A stretch of DNA of 31,851 nt from Zygnema circumcarinatum (Eukaryota > Streptophyta > Zygnematophyceae > Zygnematales > Zygnemataceae), in assembly GCA_037447605.1 (NCBI GenBank), contig CM074811.1, forward strand, positions 3,023,476 through 3,055,326. The letters run 5' to 3'. The notes below the pieces were generated by a model. That model searched no databases and had not been told where the DNA came from. It was given only the letters and a program-made list of their open reading frames with translations. The number at the start of each line of letters is the position of its first letter. Within the stretch, counting starts at the first letter, position 1. The position numbers and the translations under genes were made by a program. Positions 26,960-31,851 of the stretch are shown in pieces.

Positions 26960-27499
26960 GACCCCGTCATATTTTCCACCTGCATTTGGCAAATATCGGG
27001 CGAAAATATTGTATTTGGCAAATATAAGGTCCGTGTTACCAATAGGCGAGCGGAATTATGTTAGAGTTCATGTAGGTCCGTACGTATCGTATCGTGTCGT
27101 TTTCTAGCATATCGTACCGCATCGTATCGTATCGTTTAAATTTGAGCCCGTAACGGCTACTACAGCTCGTACGGCTAGTACGGATAATACCGTATCGGAG
27201 AGTATCGTATCGAATCCAAGAAGAACGGGGAGAATAGCGAGCGCCTCTTACGGCGGCACGTGCGGGGAGATTAGGTGAGTTTTGCGTAAGCCCGTAACGG
27301 CTAGTACAGCTAGTACGGCTAGTACGTTTAGTACGAATAGTACGGGTTTCAGGGTTTTTAGGGTTTTAGGGTTTTTAGGGTACGGATAGTACGAATAGTA
27401 CGGCTAACACGAAGTTACCGTACAAAAAGGTGGTTTCGGCAAAATCGGGGCGAATTTCTTGGGGACGCACTTTTGAAGGTGGAAAATATGACGGGGGTC
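26960..27499. mobile_element. Second inverted-repeat element, about 540 bp
   Basis: Begins GACCCCGTCATATTTTCCAC and ends with the inverted form (GGTGGAAAATATGACGGGGG then TC); the repeats are about 21 bases and differ by one C. The interior has TATCGTATCGT repeats and GTACGGCTAGTACGGCTAGT. It begins only about 5 bases after the previous element ends. No coding capacity. Confidence 0.65.
27070..27425. repeat. GTATCGTATCGT and GCTAGTACG short repeats
   Basis: Irregular pentamer (GTATC) runs at about 27085-27140 and 27190-27215, then nonamer-like GGCTAGTACG/GAATAGTACG copies at about 27160-27190 and 27295-27410, interrupted by GGGTTTTTAGGGTTTTAGGG at about 27345. Confidence 0.75.
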
Positions 27500-27675
27500 A
27501 TACCTGTACCCCTTTATAGAAGTACGGTACTTTCGGTTTGTTAAGTCACAAATTTAGAGATGGGGGAAATTTCATTGAACTCGCGATGGCAAGGCCATCA
27601 AATGTACATGGACAAAAGCAAAATGTGGAACCACGAGAGACTGGTCGCGAAGGACCAAAACACAATAAAACGAAG

Positions 27676-27866
27676 CTAGGAGCGGAAAACTACGCCTAGG
27701 CGCACAACGCAGCCCCTAGAAGCAGCCGCGAAGGTCACCGATGTGAGGCACAGCGCGAGGAGGGAGCGGCGGAAGTCCACCGACACGGTCACCAACAACT
27801 GCAGCACGCCGAAGAAGCGTAGAAGCGAGGCAACGCTGAAGGACGACGGAAATGCCGCTATCGAGA
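27676..27866 (-). other. Orphan reading frame, possible degraded gene end
   Basis: A stop-free minus-strand frame of about 63 codons, hydrophobic (FFGVLQLLVTVSVDF, LLALCLTSVTFAAA), ending TAG at 27678-27676 and without an ATG. Downstream in the same orientation is GGCCTTGCCATCGCGAG and an AATGAAATTTCC phrase that looks like a 3'-UTR. It could be a retroelement or retrogene 3' remnant. No family was recognised. Confidence 0.25.
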
Positions 27867-27954
27867 TTTAGAGATTGTTCGATTTGTAGTACAAATCATC
27901 GCCATCGTGAGGTCAATGCCACATCCTTTCCCCACAAATTATGGTATCGAACCC

Positions 27955-28097
27955 TGACCCCATGCCTCCATGACCCCCTGCCTCCATGACCCCCTGCCTC
28001 CATGACCCCATGCCTCCACGACCCCATGCCTCCATGAACCCATGCCTCCATGACCCCATGCCTCCATGACCCCATCACCCCATGACCCCATGCCTCA
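27955..28097. repeat. 16-bp minisatellite (ATGCCTCCATGACCCC)
   Basis: About eight copies with single-base variants (CTGCCTCC, TCCACGACC), the last ones contracted. Non-coding; the period is not a multiple of three. Confidence 0.92.
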
Positions 28098-28499
28098 CAG
28101 CACGTATGCCATATTAGTGCTTCGAAGTTCGAATGCCTCACCAACAACTACTGGAAGTAAATCCATGGCTTAAGAACATAAAAGAGAAAAAAAAGACAGT
28201 TTGCAAGCCAGAATATTTGAAGCTCCAGAAGAATAAAAAGCAAGAGGCGATGAGAGAGGAGGGGAGAGAGAAGAATGAGTTTGCAGCCAAGAATCGATAC
28301 TTCACATTCGTATGCAGGCTGCCCGAAAACCCTTCTCTTTCCATCCCTTCCACCAACACAACCAACTTCTTTTCAAATTCCATTTTCTTCTTCCCTTTCT
28401 TTAGAATTTTTTTTTTTTTCTAAAAACATTCCTGCGCTGGAAGAGCTATCTTCCCAATCCTCACTTAGCCAACAAGGTTGAAGTCTCTCGTCCCCGCAA

Positions 28500-28555
28500 A
28501 ACCCCTTAACCCTAAACCCTAACACCTAACCCTAATCCTAACCCTAATTCCCCAC
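28500..28555. repeat. Telomere-like CCCTAAACCCTAA patch
   Basis: CCCTTAACCCTAAACCCTAA and related copies about 25-80 bases beyond the Hikeshi stop codon. Confidence 0.8.
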
Positions 28556-28577
28556 CTCCCCCTCCTCTCCCTCCCTT

Positions 28578-29755
28578 TTACAATGTGAATTTGTTCAAGT
28601 ACTCCGGATCCCTCCTCGCCTTCTCTTGAAACCTCTTAAACCACCGATCCAAAATATCCGTCGGAACGATCAACTTATCTGCTTGAACCGTACAAAACGA
28701 CATCATGTAATTGAACAAATTCTCTCCCACTTTCAAAGCCAATTCCTCCACCTTCGACTCCGCCCCCACATTCAGCATCGGAAGCGTCCCCAAATCCTCC
28801 ACAGAAACCCCAATTTGGGCCGAAATTAGGGTTTTATCTCCCGGATTGGGAGAGGGGTGGGAGGAGGGAGGGGGCCACAAGAGGGCCAAATTGGCAGAGG
28901 GGCAGCCGAGGTGTACGGCCCCTCTGTATTCGAAGGAGGAGCCCGGGGCTTGGACGTACACAGCGAGGGCTTTGGAGGGAGGGAGAGAGAGAGAGCTTAA
29001 GAGGAAGATGCACATCTCCTTTACTTGGTCGTAGGCTTCGCCTGGAAAAAACCCAGAAACCCGAAAGTTGAAAAAGCAAGAAATTTAGAAACCCAAGAAT
29101 GCAAAAAGAAAGAAACCCAGAAACCCAAAAGTTGAAAAAGCAAGAAATTTAGAAACCCAAGAATGCAAAAAGAAGGAAACTCAAAAACCCAAAAACTAAA
29201 ATGTAAGGAGCCGAAACTAAAACCTCAGAACCCAGAAACCCAGAGATGAGAAGAACACCGAAGTCTAAACAATGAAGAACCGAAAAAAATCGGAAATGGC
29301 AAAACCTTGAAAAGCTGTGAGTCCCCAAAACGAGAAATTGCCGAATTTTAAAAACACCGAGACCTAAGCCTGCAGAGATTTTGGAATTCGAATAGTATCT
29401 AAAGCTATCTACTCTAATGGTTTCCAAAAAAAACCATGAAAAAGTTGAACAGGTGAAGGGAAGCATATTCGAAACGGAAATACTGCCAGAATGAGAAAAT
29501 CCTTTGGTATCGAACTCCCACACTCAGCTAAAACATAATCAAAAAAAAAGAAAATAAGGACAAAATGTAACACAAGAACTGCCTCTTCGACCTTTTCCTT
29601 TTTAAGAAAGAATGAAATTCGGCCCCATTCTTGCGTTGGTTTGTTCCCTCACCCACAAAGAAGTTCATGTCGAGGAGCCATCTGTGGTCGTCCACTTGCC
29701 GAAACTGGGAAGCGTCCAACGGAAAACTGCGGTTCGGAAATATGACTCCGAACAT
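28578..29755 (-). CDS. HIKESHI: Hikeshi / OPI10 homologue (Hsp70 nuclear import carrier)
   Basis: In animals Hikeshi carries Hsp70 through nuclear pores during heat stress; plant homologues have the same fold. Two minus-strand exons: 29755-29653 (start MFGVIFPNRSF, donor G|GTGAGG) and 29041-28578 (acceptor TTTTTTCCAG, stop TAA), with a phase-1 join giving 188 residues. Human Hikeshi has 197, so the gene is complete. Recognisable blocks: FRQVDDHRWLLDMNFFVG, FEYRGAVHLGCPSANLALLWP, AQIGVSVEDLGTLP, LALKVGENLFNYMMSFC and DILDRWFKRFQEKARRDPEY. An insertion of about 12 residues (PPPSSHPSPNPGDK) precedes AQIGVSVE. The start codon at 29755 is chosen because MFG is the universal family start; the open frame upstream has only non-ATG codons. 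Confidence 0.95.
29046..29178. repeat. 64-bp tandem duplication in the Hikeshi intron
   Basis: Two near-identical copies of AGTTGAAAAAGCAAGAAATT-TAGAAACCCAAGAATGC (starting near 29065 and 29129), directly adjacent to the exon 2 acceptor at 29043-29042. Confidence 0.85.
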
Positions 29756-30803
29756 TGGCGCTGGGCCGGCCGCCAAGAGAGAAGAAGAAGTAGAAGAAGT
29801 GAAAGAAAAGGGGCTAAGTTTTTCGTTTTTCTTATTTTTTTATTTTCTATTTTTAAAGATTTTTTACGGGTAAAGAATAGGAGAAACTAATTTACGGGGA
29901 ACTCGAAATTGCAGAAAACGTGATCGTTTTTCTTGTCTGGACGAGATTCTTGCCCAGGAGCTTCAGCCCCAATTGAGCCATTAGGCCCTCGGCCCTGAAC
30001 CCTGAACCCTGAGATCTTACAGACGCCCAAAACCTAAATTGATTAGCTCACTTTAGGGAGTGCAGAATTGCAAATTGGAAATTTCTTTTTAAAACAGGAA
30101 AGGGTTACAGAATTCCAAAAATTTGCAAGCTCCTGCTTAGGAATGGGCATCACAAGCGTTACTTAGGTCCTGCCGATACACCAATAGCGGATCAACTTCC
30201 AGGTCTGCGGGTCTGGGTCCACTTGGAACCGTCTCGAGAACTCGAGATCAACTTCGAAGGCGTGCTGTAGCCAATCAGCGCCAGGCGATCGATCTTACAT
30301 TTTGATGAAATCTGACCGTCCAATCCATCTCACGTGTGCGATGCAAATGATCCAACGGCTGTCCAAAGACCTTCGAGGCGTCCTTGTCGCTGCATGACTT
30401 GCCGACACGTCCATAGAAAATGAAAATTTCTTGGGTTTTTCCTTGAAACTAGTTTCTAACTTTTCTTTGTTGTTTTTAGCAACTTTAGTTCCTGGTTTCG
30501 GTTCTGGTTTGTGTTTTTTGGTTTTCAGATTCCAGTTTTCGATTATTTGGAAGCTTCATCATCATCTCGCTCTCGTTTTCCTTCTCAGAATACGTGTTGA
30601 CTTTATCGAGGTGGCGTGGTAATACCTTTATTGCAGTATCCAGAGCCGTTTCTATGTCACACAACTGTCCTTCACAATTTTCTCTCCTTAAAAACAGTAA
30701 AGAAAACGATCACGATTTCCAGATCTAGTGAATGACGGTTTGCCTTCCTCACCCACATCCTTCACCAGTACTTATCACACTTCAGGTCTGAATAATGAAA
30801 GTA
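29756..30803. other. Upstream flank of Hikeshi, no other gene recognised
   Basis: Contains an A/T-rich stretch, a degenerate CCCTGAACCCTGAACCC patch near 29990 and CCAATCAGCG (CCAAT-box-like) near 30270. No recognisable protein on either strand. Confidence 0.5.
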
Positions 30804-31122
30804 GAAGCTCTCAACCTTCAAATTCGTGAGAAGACGTGAACCGACTTTCGCTTCCGAAAGCTTGAAAACTAAAAGTTTGAAGCCCAATACTCCATCGTCC
30901 TATAATCCAATCCAAGAACTCAAAGTTTTGACTCCTCTCAACTCAGATAACTTGAAGAAACGGAGAAGAAGAATGAAGAAAGAAGAAGCATGTGTGGAGA
31001 ATATCCAGGCAGAAGGAAAGTCGTGGAAACCATATCCTTTGGTCGTCTCTTCCAGAGATAAAAAGAACCCACGCGAGAAAATGAAGCATTTTCATCCCTT
31101 TTCCTTTCTGGGGGTGGAATGA
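30804..31122 (+). other. Lysine/arginine-rich open frame, possible exon
   Basis: A stop-free frame of about 105 codons ending TGA at 31120-31122, without an early ATG. It contains a nuclear-localisation-like block KKRRRRMKKEE and a charged tail. It could be an internal or last exon of an unrecognised gene, or chance. No partner exon identified. Confidence 0.2.
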
Positions 31123-31194
31123 GAATAAATCATTCATTTTTTCACAGAAACCAGCACCTGATCCGTGGACACAATAAATTGAAATTTAATTTCA

Positions 31195-31470
31195 ACATTT
31201 CTACAAGGAGTCCTCCGATTCTCCTCTTCTCTCTTTGTCCTACTCATCTCCACTTCTCTTCCTTCTCCTCTCTCTCTCTCTCTCTCTCTACCCTTTCCTC
31301 CATCTCTAACTCCTGATCTCAGTCTCCATTATTACCCCATAACGTGCTCTGCTGCTCTCACGCTCATCCCTCCCACCCTCCCTACCTCTCCCACTCCCCA
31401 TCCCATCATCCTGGCCCCTACCCTTTTCTCCCTAACTCTCTCTCGCTCTGAACTGCTGAAAGCCCCTCCT
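31195..31470. repeat. CT-rich simple sequence
   Basis: Mixed C/T tract with a (CT)n block at about 31268-31288, similar to the tracts seen in introns of this window. Confidence 0.75.
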
Positions 31471-31820
31471 ACAGCTTTATTCTTTATTGAGACCATTCCA
31501 CCCCCGCCCTCCCTAAGAGCAGGCTAAACCGCTCTCATCCCTACTTACACAACAAAAGCGAAATCCTTGCTCTCTCTACCTCTGCCCTTGTCTATGCGAC
31601 GGAACAGGGCGGAGGACCGGAAAAGAAAGAAACAGGAAGGAACGGAACGGGGCAGTGTTCCCGAAGGTTCACATGGAACACGTTTGACTTGCTGCAACAG
31701 GACTACTCTTCAGAGCGTAGAACCATTCTGTACAGGGCAGCTACAGAAGCTGCCATACCTTCTTTTCCGCTCTAAAGAATTAAAGGCAGCACTCTTTTCC
31801 AGCCTCCATAGCTCGCGCCT

Positions 31821-31821
<1 letters not shown>

Positions 31822-31851
<30 letters not shown>
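31822..31851. repeat. Terminal poly-C run (30 bases)
   Basis: The window ends in 30 consecutive C. Like the 26 C beside the N gap in PCNA intron 4, this suggests that sequence ends at, or is distorted by, C/G homopolymers. Confidence 0.95.

Noticed and set aside
28138-28383. Minus-strand frame starting MEFEKKLVVLVEGMERE as a possible first exon
   Set aside because: Start context and composition are plausible but no partner exon or family was found.

Overview
This is a nuclear window from a eukaryote of the green lineage, most likely a streptophyte alga or another streptophyte. Three things point there: every multi-exon gene has spliceosomal introns; the PCNA reads like plant PCNA through its middle and C-terminus; and degenerate plant-type telomere-like repeats (TTTAGGG, AGGGTTCAGGG and relatives) are scattered everywhere. 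The species cannot be fixed from sequence alone. Large CT/GA simple-sequence tracts fill introns and intergenic space and create long spurious reading frames on both strands.

Layout, left to right. 1-4940 (-): proline iminopeptidase, nine exons recovered, its last exon lost off the left edge. 4941-6589: no gene, a 64-bp minisatellite. 6590-8984 (+): a GDP-fucose O-fucosyltransferase-like gene, five exons recognised. 8985-11279: no gene recognised, a small inverted-repeat element and a dense cluster of ACGT-core sites. 11280-12630 (+): a short membrane-anchored protein with a C2-like domain (tentative). 13832-16243 (-): a complete five-exon PCNA gene with telo-box and E2F-like motifs upstream. 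17157-22132 (-): an FtsJ/RlmM-like 2'-O-ribose methyltransferase with the K-D-K-E tetrad, split by a 1.55-kb GA-rich intron. 22133-24533: palindromic 42-bp repeat arrays and a truncated inverted-repeat element. 24534-25706 (-): an intronless mTERF-family protein. 25707-28577: two back-to-back inverted-repeat elements, an orphan reading frame and a 16-bp minisatellite. 28578-29755 (-): a complete two-exon Hikeshi/OPI10 homologue. 29756-31851: no gene recognised, ending in a 30-base poly-C run.

The genes are unrelated housekeeping functions (peptide turnover, glycosylation, replication, RNA methylation, organelle gene expression, Hsp70 nuclear import), as expected of a eukaryotic chromosome; there is no operon or pathway cluster. 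Exon joins were worked out by hand from family conservation, GT/GC-AG signals and phase agreement, so coding joins are well supported but UTRs are not defined. The most unusual feature is that simple-sequence or minisatellite tracts repeatedly begin within a few bases of 5' splice sites. The second is the pair of 42-bp palindromic arrays beside a long-inverted-repeat element.
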